NCBI GenBank assembly: GCA_025769875.1
Contig: JAGFNK010000001.1
Coordinates: 248,001-312,000 of the forward strand
Reading direction: 5' to 3'
DNA: 64,000 nucleotides
Source of the DNA: Russula earlei
Taxonomy: Eukaryota > Basidiomycota > Agaricomycetes > Russulales > Russulaceae
Position numbers and translations under genes: made by a program. The notes under the pieces are model-generated. The model searched no databases, was not told the origin of the DNA, and worked only from the letters and a program-made list of their open reading frames with translations. Shown here piece by piece: positions 1-11,898 of the stretch. The first letter of the stretch is position 1; every line of letters starts with the position of its first letter.

Positions 1-1051
1 CAAGATGTGTTTTCCGCCGGTGCGTGTTAGGTTTCGTTTTCACGCGCTCTCTCTCATCCTCTCCTTCCCACTACACAGTTCCTTGTTGGGCTTCAAGGCG
101 ATGTGCTTATGGCCGTGACGGCGGCGCTCTCCCACCCACTGGCACCCATTCCCCTGCAGTGGCGACCATGATGACTCGGCCGTGGATATAACGATCTTGC
201 GATGGCCACCACCGTGTGCGTTTTTTCGTTTTCATTTCTATACGGTTTTTGATTGTTTCTTTTCCTCTCCAGCTCCTATACATGCCAGTTCCCGAGCGCA
301 CAGCGTTCCTCTCACTTCCCCTCTGCTCCAGTTTACCCATGCCAAAAGGGGCTGTGAGTGACGGGTCAACGCAGCGCATGTACGCGGCCATTCGCACGCC
401 AAAAAGGGGCCATCTCCTCCTCCCTCTCTCCCCTCTCCTTTCCAGCCCCAAAATCTTTTCCCTTCCCCTTACCGAAGTTCAGTTGCTAGGCCGTGAAAAA
501 TTTTGTTTTCGCGGCCGCGTTGCACCGCGAATCATCCCCTCCTGTCCTGTCCTGTCCTCTGCCCTAGCCCCGGTGTCCTACGGTCTCTACTACTGCGATA
601 TATTGTAGGGACAATTTGCTGATAATGTTGATATTTATAAATAAATATACATACGCAAATGACGACACTTCGAATTCAGATAATTACCAATAATCAAGGT
701 ATTCTCCTATATACCAGTATATACTGACATTTAGAGATATTTAGAGATATTTCACAGATGAAGTTTTCCCTGATGCCGCCAGGGACAAAAGAAACAAGAT
801 TTCATGCCCCCTTCGGGCGCAGCCAAAGATTGTGTGAGTTCTGATGAACTCCGAGGCATCCAGAGGACTTCATCATCCAGCGGCTGGATTCCAGCCTCTT
901 GGCAGACCGGAAATCCGCCAGAATGACTCATCGAATCTACACAACCTTCGGTTTCTCACACAGTGGTCGTGATGGCGATTGATGCAAGACGCGAATGGAA
1001 ACCTGCCTTGGCGGACACTTTAGTCTTGTGACGAACGAGTAAACCATTCAT
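1..1051. other. Intergenic, no gene seen
   Basis: I find no supportable gene here. Open frames at 107-451 and 216-608 overlap on opposite strands, are low in complexity and show no family motif. A short TGTCC-type microsatellite lies near 539-558. AT-rich sequence with the duplicated word TTTAGAGATA lies near 731-752. Confidence 0.5.
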
Positions 1052-1333
1052 TCAGTGACTCGGCTCAAGGTAGCTCCGCATCAATGCATCAAGATCATGA
1101 TATGATCTGCCTCCCTGTACTGCTCGGGAATTCTGCTGATGGAAAGCCATCACGAATGGGACTCGACAAGGAGTATATAACGCCAACACCTGCAGTTCCG
1201 ATTCTCTCCGGCGTTCAATACTAGTTGGTGCCGGTAACCAGCATTTTCTACACCGCCGTCCTGTTCAATTCCTCCACGGCGTCCACGATTCGATTCTCAC
1301 TTGAACTCATGAACTTGAAGCCGCTCAAAATAA
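1052..1333 (+). promoter_or_regulatory. Core promoter and 5' leader of secreted-protein gene, copy A
   Basis: A TATATAA box sits at 1174-1180, about 160 bases before the ATG at 1334. The sequence from about 1052 to the ATG is repeated with high similarity at 24018-24325, including the TATA box, so the duplication carried the promoter with the gene. The transcription start is inferred at roughly 1200-1210. Confidence 0.6.
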
Positions 1334-1738
1334 ATGCGCACTTCCACAACTCTTGCCATTATCTGCCTCGCCTTTCGCGTCGCTCCGTCGTTCGCGCTTC
1401 CTTCAGGCCAGGGGGCCACCACCACGTAAACTGCACCTTCGGTCTGTTACATTCTTGAATCTTGCAGAACTAACCGTATGTCCAGAGGGGAACCTATCCA
1501 AGGGGGAAATCGGGTTACGCAGCAGATGAAGTCGTTGCTGATGCCAACGGAGAATGATTACTGGGATAATCCTATCAGAACGGGTCACCGAATCCGATTT
1601 GCTCCAACGCCAGAGGCTGATCGCAGGAAAAGTTTGCGGAAAAAGCCGATGCGCACACTTCGTCTTCCTCCGAAAATTTTTAAGCCAAAGCCCATTAGAA
1701 TTGAACGGTTACATAAATGTGCTTATTTTTTTAAATGA
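1334..1738 (+). CDS. Small secreted protein, copy A (120 aa, one intron)
   Basis: Exon 1 (1334-1425) encodes a classic signal peptide: MRTS start, hydrophobic core TLAIICLAF, likely cleavage after APSFA at about residue 21. A 42-bp intron (1426-1467, GTAAAC...TTGCAG) joins in phase 2 to exon 2 (1468-1738), starting TNRMSRG. The mature part is short, basic and polar, with TEN(D)xWDNP and RFAPTP blocks. It is near-identical in the first 70 or so residues to the copy at 24326, with the same intron length and phase. The two diverge after FAPTP, from about position 1645, where this copy runs into sequence next to the transposon nest and gains a longer Lys/Arg-rich tail. No enzyme domain is visible. 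It could be an effector-like or cell-wall protein. Function is unknown; expression is untested. Confidence 0.65.
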
Positions 1739-1779
1739 GCTAGGGAGGAGGGTCACCAGATTGGGGTGGGTATGGGCAG

Positions 1780-2165
1780 GTTTTGACTTTTTGCAGTGGG
1801 TTGAATTATTATAAAAGGTGATTGTGTAGGCAAGAGAATTGGGGCTTCAATCACATGTTAACAGATGAAATTTACTTATATAAGCAAGTTAATAATAAGA
1901 TAACTACTTACCTTTTTCCCCTACCAAAACCAAAAAAAAAAGAAATGTTATTGTGTTTCTGATTAACTGGTGCACCATCCACACCATCCACCCATTCTGG
2001 CCTGAGCACCCCTTTCACTACACAATGTTTTGAGATCACTGCCAATTCTGGAAAGAGGGGAGGTCTCAATTATGACCAGTTGCATGGCAGATACCCTATG
2101 GAATGGCTGACAGCAGCTGATTTTGAGGCATGGTGCCAGCAAGAAGAACTCACTAAGGTCCCATT
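1780..2165 (+). mobile_element. 5' fragment of a MULE DNA transposon
   Basis: The segment starts with the same terminal sequence as the MULE at 8984-11887 (GGTTTTGACTTTT..., then ATAAAAGGTGATTG). It continues to a coding stretch at about 2035-2160 that reads ITANSGKRGGLNYDQ and YPMEWLTAADFEAW, closely matching the N-terminal part of the other MULE (IIANSGKRGDFNYNQ, YPMEWPTAANFDMW). Similarity stops near 2165, so only the 5' end is left. It is a second, divergent family member and lies just upstream of the LINE insertion. The remaining bases to 2348 show nothing recognisable. Confidence 0.75.
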
Positions 2166-2348
2166 TACCAACTGAGAATTTTTGAATTGAACTTGAACTT
2201 GGATTTCAGGATTTTCCAGGGGTGACAGGAGTCACAGGCATGATGAAAGGGACATGATAACTTGATTAACTGATATGAGTTTTTTTTAATTATGAGCTTT
2301 TTGCCTGCCAGATTTCCAAATTTGCATATTGTCATTACATATTCATAT

Positions 2349-2360
2349 GTGTGGAGTAAC
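2349..2360 (+). repeat. Target-site duplication of the LINE (left copy)
   Basis: GTGTGGAGTAAC occurs directly before the LINE 5' end and again at 13076-13087 directly after its poly(A) tail. The pair defines the insertion boundaries. Confidence 0.9.
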
Positions 2361-2456
2361 CATGGATCTAGGTCCGCTACCACCACCAACCCCCCAACCC
2401 TAACCCTAATCACAACCCCCCCCCAACCTCGCTCAGAGGAGCCCCCCGACCCAGGG

Positions 2457-4963
2457 ATGACTTGTCTACCGAGCAAGGAGATGCAAAAAAACCTGGACCC
2501 CCTGCAGGAGGCCACAGCCGACAGCAGTGGGACCTTCACGGGACAACCACAGGCTGAAGGAGACCCCTCCTCCTCCTCCTCTGACCTACAATCCAACGCC
2601 ACCATGGTACTCCATGCCATCCAAAAGGGCTTTCTTCCCCAAAAAACCCCAGGGTTGCTAGACGCCTTAGATTGGGCCCAACTCAGCTGCCACTTGGTGA
2701 ATGCCATTGGACACAGATTCCTCCAGGCAATTGATGACCTCAACGAAACTGAGATCTCAGATGTTGTCGCAGGAGCCGCAGACCCAGCCCCAGCAGCACC
2801 TGCCCTCCCTACCCTCTTTCACAGATTAACTGACACAGCTAACCTTTTGGCTGCCCATCTTGCCAGAAATCTCCTAGACTACCAAGGTGAGCTCTCCAGC
2901 ACTCTAGAAGACTACCAGAGAAAAGTCGCCAAAAAAGCATCAACTGAGATCAAAGAGACCTGGTGAGTATGGAAGGAGAAACAGATTGAGCAAAGAGCAG
3001 CAGCACAGGAGGTGGAAATCACCACAGCTGCATGAACCAGGAACATATCCCTCCTCCTGAACACTGCCAAAGAGCTAGGTCTAACCCTCTCCACGCCAAG
3101 AAGCACTGACCACATACAGATGACACCCAAAGCGGGAAACAAAAGGACCATCTCTGAGTCAGCCCCACAGCTAGCCGCAACCAATACACCATGTACAGCA
3201 GCGCCCAATGGAACAAGTGTCACAACCCCCAACTCCCACACACCGAGAGGATGGAAGCAATTACACCCGCCCCACACCCCATGCCTACCCAGCAGGCAAG
3301 CGGACCCCTCCCCCACACCCATCCCCAAAAGTAAGTCCCCCCCTAGACTGCTAACGGAACCACAGAGAACCACATGCACGGACACTGCTGCTATCACTCA
3401 AGCAGTTATAACGGCGATGGCCCCCTTCATAGCATGCTTAGAAGCCATGGAGAAATGTTCCATGCCACCGCCGCCAAACACAATACCAGGTGAGTCGCAG
3501 ACCACAAAACGTGCTGACAGGAACCCCAGGCCCAAGGTACCACCTCCACCCCCACCCCTTTTGACCAACACCACACAAGCATGCCCTCCCGCTGCCCCCA
3601 ACACTGCGGAGAAGCCGGAAGACACATTCACTTCAGTATCCAGCAAAAGGAGAAACTGGAAAGACCAAAACACAGCTAAGGGAACACCCACGCCCGCACT
3701 AACTATGACCACCATCACCCCAGCAACCTACACCACCATAGCAGCAGCTGCGGCCAACAACCCAATGCAGCCCACTGGATCCAAACCAAGAACAACCACC
3801 CCGAACGCCATCACAGAAGTAACAGTACTGAGATCAGGTGAGCTCAAAAACACACTAACGGAACCAGACAGCTCCGGGAAGTATGCCTCAGCATGAGCAA
3901 GGCGGTAGCCAACCCAATCCCTCTCAAAGCAGGCAGATGGAGTGTACACCCGTGCAGCAGAGGTAATTTCATCTACTCCTTCGAAGGTAACATTCCCTTC
4001 AAGCACATCCTATCATATGAACACCTCCTACTCAAACCCTTCCAAGGAGTAGGACAGCTGTGCCCATCACTGGGATGGACACACCTACTTGCGCATGGAG
4101 TCCTGGTCAAGGACAATGATGACATCATCTTCAGACTGGCAGACCTCCTCACAGAGGTAAGAATGCTACCAGGCCTCAGAAATGCCCACTTCTCTATGAC
4201 CCCGAGGTGGCTAAAACCCATTGAGAGGATCAACAGCACATATTCAACCATCACCTTTGCCATCTCAGACCTGAACGGAATGGTTACCAATGCGCTAGCC
4301 AAGAGGCACACTGCCTTATTCGGTAAGGAAGTCCAAATTGTAAAGTGGATTGACAAGCCCACCTTAGTACAATGCTCGAGATGCCACGCCCTAGGACACA
4401 TGAAAAAATCGAAAGCGTGCCCTCTCGGGAAAGACTTGGTAAGATGCTACATCTGCGGTGGATCCCACAAATCTGAGGAGCATGACCAATGATGTGCCGG
4501 AAAACACAACACAGCAGGACTCTGCGATTGCTCACACTTCAAATGCCTTAACTGCCAACTAACCGGACATAATTGCAGAGATGCCAAGTGCCCCGCCAGA
4601 GACAATTACAGAATGAGGGCCCCGCGCAGAGCAGTCTGCTCAAAAGACAAAGGTAAAGGTAGGGAAACTGAACCCAAACCAGAGGACGAGGCACACCGCA
4701 AATGGACAGAGAACCTAACCGACTGTGACAATGAAGACAATATGTACATGGACCTAGACAAGGTAGGTGATGACCCCTTCGACCACAATCCAAACCAAAG
4801 CACCCATGCACACCCTCACCCTGCCACCCCAGGCAGAGCGGAATCACCCCAAACCACACCCAAAAAGAAGACAATCTCCTTCAGCCCACCCAGGAATGGA
4901 TCCACACTGCAGCCAAAGCACACAGAGGTGCGTGCCACCGAACAACCACACTCACACCCATAA
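2457..4963 (+). pseudogene. LINE ORF1 (gag-like, zinc-knuckle) pseudogene
   Basis: I take the ATG at 2457 as start because the earlier in-frame ATG (2292) lies outside the element. The first part is Pro/Thr-rich. The middle, from about 3893, is a conserved fungal LINE gag region (GRWSVHPCSRGNF, PSLGWTHLLAHGV). CCHC-type knuckles follow at about 4372-4480 (CSRCHALGH, CYICGGSHK) and another run follows at 4528-4600. TGA codons interrupt at 2964, 3033 and 4490. At 3893-3896 one frame ends and another opens in an ATGA overlap. The conserved gag block before this point (ITEVTVLRSG) is in the other frame, so a one-base shift in a single ancestral ORF is likelier than two natural ORFs. It ends with TAA at 4961. 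Confidence 0.8.
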
Positions 4964-4992
4964 GGAAGCGCTGCCACAACCAACCCTCTGTA

Positions 4993-7900
4993 ATGACGGA
5001 ACACCCTATTCTAAGCATAGCATCGGTTAATATGCGTAGGTGCAACGCCATGACCCATGCCTTACTAAATAGTGCCACAGAAACATATCTACTACTTGTA
5101 CAGGAACCCTGGTACAACAACATAGGGACGGCATGCAAGGACGATGCCTGAAATGGCACAGACATTCTAGGTGGAGCAGCCTCCCCAGCATGGGAGCTCC
5201 TCTACCCAGGCTTCATAAATGGTCAAGTACCAAAGGTAATGTCCTACGCACGGAAACACAACTCAAACAACCGGAAAGCACCACCTTTCACAGGCACAAC
5301 AAGACAAGATGTCTGCAAACACCCCTGCGTCCAAGTGCTGGACATACTACTAGACAATGAAACATGGCAAGTGATCAATTTCTACCATGACATTAAGGAC
5401 GCTTCAGCCCTCGCAGCTCTCCTAAACATAGACATCAACCCCAACATTCTGACACTCATAATAGGTGACTTCAACACCCACTCACCAACCTGGTCCCCAC
5501 AAGGAACCCCCAAATCTCCATGGGCCAATTGTATAGAAGACTGGACGGCGACAAACCTTCTCATCCTAGCCAACACCCCCGGAGACATAACGCACAAAGG
5601 AGCAGCCCATGAGAGAGACTCCACAATAGACCTGGCATGGCTCAACGTAGCGGCGGTGAGGTCCGCCACTTTCACAAACCTTGTCATAGACTGGCCCGGC
5701 TCTCTAGGCTCAGACCACGCCATGCTCCACATCACAGGTAACCCACTTATGCACAACACTGACTCTGGAACAGACAACCCAGACCTAGGTTTCCTAGTTG
5801 ACCCAGAACAGAAAGACGCCTGGATCAAAAGCTTCAAGGGAATAGGTAAAAGATGGTGCCCACCCACAATCACATCCACCAAAAAACTAGATGACGAGGT
5901 AGCCCGCTACATGACTGACATTCAACTCACAAATGAAGAGATGCTAAAACAGAGACGCCAACATCACCAACACACTGCACCATGGTGGAATGCGGAGTGC
6001 AAGAGGGCAATCCTCTCACTCAAAGAAGCACCCAACAGTGACAAGCGATGGAGAGCCCAAAAATGACTGAAGACCACAATCCAAGCAGCAAAGCGACACT
6101 GGGCCGACAACTATATCAACCGAGCCCAACTCTGGGAAGTTGCCACTTGGAGACACGGATGCAAAACAATGAAGATTCCCCCACTACAGGGAACTGAAGG
6201 TATCATGAACTCTCACAATGAAATGGCTAACACTTTTTCACAGTGTTTCTTCACTTGCGACCAACAAGAAGTGAGCACGCACTTCCCGGACAACCCAGAG
6301 CCACTCCAACAACAACCACTACCCCAAATACAAAAAGACCTAGTAAGTGACCTACTAAAGAAAGTATCTGGGAGGTCAGCCCCAGGGCCCTCAGGCCACT
6401 CCTGGACACTAATCAAATGGGCATGGGAAGCAAACCCGACAAGACTCCTTTGGCTCATCGAAAACTGTCTCAAGACAGGCCATCACCCGAACATATGGAA
6501 AGAAGCCCTGGTGTGCGTCATACCCAAACCACACAGAGCTGACTACACACTAGCAAAAAATTACCACCTGATAGCACTACTGGAATGCCTTGGTAAGCTT
6601 CTGGAAAAAGTCATGGCCAAACTAATATACCAGGACATGGCAAAACATGAGATTGTCCCCACATCCCAATATGGAGGAAGGAACGCATCATCAACAACTG
6701 ATGCAGGCCTCACCCTACTGCACGATATCCAAGCAGCACACCAAGCAGGCCTTAGATGTGGCATACTGCTCTTTGACATACAGGGTTTCTTCAACAATAT
6801 TAATCATGCATGACTAACGCAGGTGGTTGAGAACCTGGGTTTTGTGCCAGAAATGGTTAGGTGGTGCCGTTCATTCCTAGCTAACAGGAAGGTACGTCTA
6901 AAGTTCAATGGACATACCTTGGACCCCTTCGACCTGGTAGTGGGAACCCCCCAAGGATCACCTGTCAAGACTCACTGTTGAACTATCCAGTTCAAGAGCG
7001 AGGGATAAGCTCAAAGACGAGTCGATAGACGTCCAAGACCGCGTGGGCAAGGAGTAGAGTCCAGAGTAGTAACAAATACCAGAGAGGTACTGTTACTGTG
7101 AGAGTAGAGCAATCACGCAGGGAAGAGGCCAGGGTAGTCACAAGGGGACAGTCCTTAGAGGAGTATCCCAGGGATGGAGAGTGCCGTAAACAAATGGACA
7201 GTCTGAGGACTGTCCGCTACTTTATTGAGCGCTTATATACTACAAGAGAACTGCTAAATAGGGAACAAGTCATAACCTTGTTATCAAGCACAATAGAGTG
7301 ATGAGTAAGAAGTCGGAGGACGCTTACTGAGCATGCTCAGTCATGCTCAGTAAGCTGCTGAGTAAGAAGCTTCTCTTGATGAGTAAGAGCTTCCATTGTC
7401 CATGTGTTCACTGCTTTAGTGCACATGCAAGCACCTGGTTTATTTCCTATTAGTTAGTTTAGGGCCGGTCATTTGAGGACTTGTAGTTTGGTCAGGGAAT
7501 AGTGTTATCTTATAAGGCCCTTATATAGTTCTATTAGGGTCCTTAGAGTCGACCCTAATACTTCTATTAAGGTTCTTAGTGTTGCCTTATAGTTCGTTCT
7601 ATAGTTATTAGAGTTGGTCTAATAACGCATTGTAGGGCCTTTGATACTAGGTTAGTACCTATTGTAGAGTTCCTAGGGTCGTCCCAAAGGGTCCTTAGGA
7701 AGGCCCTAATACTGTCTTTTGTTGCTAGAAGGGTTGCTTTTAAGTGGGGCTTGCTGTATGTTGATTGTGCCGAGAATCGCTCGCGCAACAATGCGCGCGT
7801 GATATTGTGGACACCTCTACTCACCCGTTTTGCTCGTGTGAACAGGGTGACACCATAGAGGCTGGGTTTCCTCCTATAAGGAAGGGTCCTTCAAGGGCCC

Positions 7901-8983
7901 TCTCCAGAGAATGGTTCATGACATCACCCACCTCCCCGGTCCTATCTATCCTATACACCTCACCCATGCTACACAAAGCTAAGAACTGGAACCGAGCAAT
8001 GTTAGCCATGTACATAGACAACGGTGCCATCTTCGCGTGCAGACCAGACTGGACATCAATTGAGGAAACACTCTGCACACGATACACAGACTGCACCAAC
8101 TGGCTAAACAAAGCAGGGCTAAATGTAGAACCTGAAAAAACGGAAGTGTTGTTCTTCTGAAAGCGAGGAGAGAAAACAGAACCACCCAGCTATGTCCATC
8201 TCCCAATCCCTTCTCATAACACTTACTACAGAGTCACAGCAGCCAACACGATTAGGTACCTTGGCTTCTTCTTCAACACACACCTCAAATGGACGCAACA
8301 TGTTGACTACATGTGTAACAGAGCAAGGGCCTTGCTCAAAGCCCTACAGCTACTAGGCAACTCCGTCAGGGGGCTGGAGCAAGCAAAGTGGCAGCGCATA
8401 TACATTGCCATCTGCCTCCCCATGCTAACGTATGGACACCAGCTTTGGTACACAGGCAAACAAGTTACATTGGTAAGGAAACTACAAGTAGTACAAAATG
8501 AAGCAGTAAGGATCATAGCTGGAGCCTTCCGCACAACCCCAAGAGAACCCCTACATCAGCTACTAACCATCTTCCTGATGAAGATACGGCTGAACAAACT
8601 CTCCAATAACGCAGCATTGAGGCTTCACCATACAATGATCGACAGCCAATTGCAATGAAGACTAGGGGGAGCCTGGTACCGTCAACCAGACAACACTGAC
8701 ACCTTCCCCTCATCAAACAGCCAACAAGCGAAAACCACCCTAAGATTGCTAGCAAGCCGTACACCAGCAAACAGCCCCCGCATAGAGGCTTTCCCGAATC
8801 TCCCAACAGGCGCACCAGACTGGAACGGACGCATCACAATAGAAACAGGTGGACCTAACTACACAGAAACGTGCCAAAACCAAACCAAACAAAAAGCAAC
8901 GATAATGGTACTCTGCCGCACTGGATCAGCCATCAACATTTACTGCAACGGAGTCAAAACTAACAAGGACCGTATGGATGACA
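4993..8983 (+). pseudogene. LINE ORF2, endonuclease and reverse transcriptase part
   Basis: The ATG at 4993 opens an AP-endonuclease domain: SIASVNMRR at the start, LLLVQEPWYN, then GDFNTHSPTW, STIDLAW and GSDHAML for the catalytic core (5460-5730). The RT domain follows: LIALLECLGK (about 6570), QYGGR, motif A FDIQGFFNNINHA (about 6774), and motif B GTPQGSP (about 6940), interrupted by a solo LTR and resuming with TSPVLSIL at 7930. Motif C is YIDNG at about 8012, where YxDD is expected, so the second catalytic Asp is Asn. TGA stops lie at 5149, 6064, 6811, 8158 and 8656 in an otherwise continuous frame. The reading frame is cut by the MULE at 8984 and resumes at 11899. Confidence 0.85.
6963..7923 (+). 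mobile_element. Solo LTR (family A), inserted in LINE RT motif B
   Basis: The 961-bp unit begins TGTCA and ends TGACA and is flanked by the 5-bp duplication TCACC (6958-6962 and 7924-7928). Removing it with one TCACC joins the LINE codons exactly in frame through the RT motif GTPQGSPTSPV, which confirms both ends. No internal retroviral-type coding region remains, so the element was reduced to one LTR by recombination. It contains a TTATATA motif near 7230-7236 that may be its promoter. Superfamily (Ty3-like or other) cannot be fixed from the LTR alone. Confidence 0.9.
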
Positions 8984-9072
8984 GTTGCGTACTTTTAGTG
9001 GTGGTTAGATGATCAAAAATTACTATAAAAGGTGATTGGGTCGGCAAGATAATCGGGGCTTCAATCACGCGT
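8984..9072 (+). repeat. MULE terminal inverted repeat, left
   Basis: Reverse complement of 11797-11887 with a few mismatches. The shared core is AAAAGGTGATTGGGTCGGCA. The same core also begins the MULE fragment at 1780. Confidence 0.85.
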
Positions 9073-9142
9073 GTAAATGACACCAAAGTATTTTCTAAAT
9101 CACTTATTTAATGACTTATTTATTATGTATCTTGAAAATAAA

Positions 9143-11726
9143 TTACAATACAAATAAAGATTTTCTATTGTAAGGATCAGCAGAAGATGAGGCCACTAGA
9201 ATAGGTGGCGGTGCGAGTCTGAAGGGACATGGTGCAAGGGAGGCGGTGGCATCTGAGGGAGGGGGGTTCCGAGGGGGGTTCCGAGGGAGGGGGGTTTGAG
9301 ACGGCGGTTCCCCGAGGGCACGTGTGCGCGCATTCGCGGCGGCAGATGTTGCATCAGGCTTGGCATGCTTGCCCGACCGTTCGCCCCCGGTGTATGGATC
9401 ATCGTGAACATGGCGGCGCTTTCCCTTAGCAATGCCAATGCTTTGCGCTGTAAGTCCCCGCGCGTCGGGGAGACTGGTCCATTGTTTTGGGCCCCGTTTG
9501 ACACCCATACGCTCAGCTGTCTCTGTCCACGTATGCTGATTGGGCGCAATTACCTCCTTATTGGGTAAGACCTTGAAACCTTGAATTATATTCATTGCAG
9601 CTGCCAAACTGTATTTGGCAGCCTGGGCAGCCTCGACAATCTCCGCTGATTGATTAGTATCCTCAAGCCTAGATGCAAGATCGCATGATAATGATATGAT
9701 CTCCTGTGAGAGAGATACTAGGCTCTCCCTTGGCCTGGTGGATGGGGATGGTGGGTCAGGGGATCTATTTGCATTCTCTGTGGGAGCTTTTTGGGTGCTC
9801 TCTTCAGGACAGAGGTGGGGAAAGTGGATGTAGATTGCTGCAATGTGTTTGCAGAATCTAATCTGTGGATAATCTGTGCAATCACAAGTCGACTTCATCA
9901 GATCAATTGAGTAAAACTCGCCGGACTGGGATTGTGAAGCGACGTGAAAGCAGATCTCATTGAATTGCAAAATTGAATCTTGTGATATGCTCTTGGTGCG
10001 GGCAAAAAGTTTCCAACACCTGTCAGTCGCCAGGTCCCGACCATATTGAGCCCGACTTGCTGACGTTCATGCCTGTTTTGGTAATACGGCACCATTCGAT
10101 GCACTAGCACAAATAAGATTCGATCAATCCGCTGATTGCGCTTGCCATCGAGCCAGTGTGATTTGAGGACGTGATGATATCTAAAAAATGATTAAGTCAT
10201 CTTATCTTTGGATCAGTTGGAACACATACGCTTCGATCAACATATTTGTGTCCCCTTCCTCAAAGATATGCCGATTTTTCCGGAAAACCATGGACCACAT
10301 ATGCACCACAGGAAGCCATTCACACCCAAGGTAGTTCACAAAACTTTGTGGGACCTGAGGATCAGTGGAGATCTCCTCCCAGATTTGCAGAAAGTCAGCC
10401 TGATCATCTGTATGTACCCATCTCTTGATCTTATCCCACAGATCAGGAAATTTGGTTGTATTGAAGTGTGATCGCATCGTGCGCAACACGTGCCATTTGC
10501 AAAGCCATATCTGACTTCCCGGATAAGCAATCTTGAGGGCAGCAATCTGCACGGCATCACGATCTGTCATAATAATAGATGGCCAGATAGCCGGACTGGC
10601 ATCCCTGACCCAACGGACAAAAAAGGAAATTGTGTCCATTGTTCCATTGGATGCCAGCATCCAGGCAACAGGCACACCTATCCAGAAAAGGTAAGCATGC
10701 TAAATTGACATTTAGTAAATATTACACACCATGTCCCCAGTGATCCCACGTGATCATAGTAAATAATAAAAAGTCTGGATATTGAGTAATATTATGAGTT
10801 GCGTCAATACTGATGAAGCCGTTCCCGAGGCAGCGGAATGCCTCCATTTGGAAAGGGGTCTGGATGCATAACACATATGCATCCTCCTGCAGATTTGACT
10901 GAGATGGGGCACTGTGCAGCCTATCTTTGTAAAATACGTATTTTCATCTCTCAATCTGTCCAACCAGAACCTGGTGGAGATGGCATCCTCTGGATGCAGC
11001 CTGATATTGTTATCTTCAATTTCCTGGGCCATGCGGCTCACATCCTGAAGTGAGATGAATTGGTCTCAGCTGCCATTGGGCGACGAATCCTGAATATCGC
11101 ATACCTTTCAATTCATTAGGTTAGTGATTAAAAATAAATTCAATGCACACTTACTATTTCCTGTGGATCAACCTTCCTTGACAACAAGGATCTAATTTTA
11201 TCACGCACTACGCGTGACATTCGTGTGTAAGCGAGATTAGCAATTCCAATTTCATGGTCATGCTCGCTTGCGTATTGTCCAAGAATGGTAGGCACATCCC
11301 ACGTATGATTTGATGACTATTTGGCAACGGCAACCCATCTTCTTGATCTTGGATCTCCATGTGCGATTGGGGTGCTTCTTTACATAACACGAAGCTCCTC
11401 CGGATAGTTGGCGGGAACAGACTGAAAACTTTTTTTGTCCATCCCTGCCCATGCTCGGTGCTGGATGTAATCAATTCAATTGCATGAGCCAGTTCTTCTT
11501 GCTGGCGCCACATGTCAAAATTGGCTGCTGTCGGCCATTCCATGGGGTATCCGCCGTGCTCCTGGTTATAATTAAAATCTCCCCTCTTTCCAGAATTGGC
11601 AATGATCTTTGAAGGGGCATGCGTGAACTTTAAACGTTGTGTTGTGCAAGGGGCGCTTGGGCCGGAAGTGGCGGATGGAGCAGATGGGGCGGATGATGTG
11701 CTGGCCAATTGGAAACGGGATAACAT
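9143..11726 (-). pseudogene. MULE transposase, coding remnants
   Basis: Read from 11726 leftward: an N-terminal stretch with KIIANSGKRGDFNYNQ; a WRKY/GCM-type zinc finger (CSRQLSGGASCYVKKHPNR then KKMGCRCQI, about 11420-11300); a DDE-type core with FISIDATHNIT (about 10810), IMTDRDAVQIAALK (about 10560) and LCKWHVLRTM; and a SWIM zinc finger CDCTDYPQIRFCKHIAAIY (about 9875). A Pro/Arg-rich tail ends at 9143. These pieces lie in different frames separated by stops. Some gaps may be introns (for example near 11100-11160 and 10680-10740), others decay, so I cannot say whether an intact transposase could be made. The order fits fungal MULE transposases. Confidence 0.75.
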
Positions 11727-11796
11727 TTGTTTTTGATTTGGTAGGGAAAAAGGTAAGTAGTTATGCTACTGTTAACTCGCTTATATGTGTAATTTA

Positions 11797-11887
11797 ACGC
11801 GTGATTGAACCCCCTAATTCTCTTGCCGACCCAATCACCTTTTATGGCAATTCTTGATCATCCAACCCACCGCTAAAAGTCAAAAGC
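11797..11887 (+). repeat. MULE terminal inverted repeat, right
   Basis: Partner of the repeat at 8984-9072. It ends at 11887, directly before the target duplication TATGGACGACA. Confidence 0.85.
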
Positions 11888-11898
11888 TATGGACGACA

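Larger units (their letters stand above)
8984..11887 (-). mobile_element. MULE (Mutator-like) DNA transposon in LINE RNase H domain
   Basis: About 90-bp terminal inverted repeats (8984-9072 and 11797-11887) share ACTTTTAG, ATAAAAGGTGATTGGG and CAATCACGCGT. The flanks carry an 11-bp near-perfect duplication, TATGGATGACA at 8973-8983 and TATGGACGACA at 11888-11898, close to the 9-11 bp usual for Mutator-type insertions. Excision in silico rejoins the LINE RNase H coding sequence. The coding strand is minus. It entered the LINE after the LINE landed. Confidence 0.9.

Noticed and set aside
1225..1458. 77-residue frame, also at 24217-24450
   Set aside because: Starts with TTG and reads through the leader and signal-peptide exon in the wrong frame; its repetition only reflects the duplicated locus.
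2398..2409. CCCTAACCCTAA as a telomere remnant
   Set aside because: Only two units, lying in the C-rich 5' leader of the LINE; no array.
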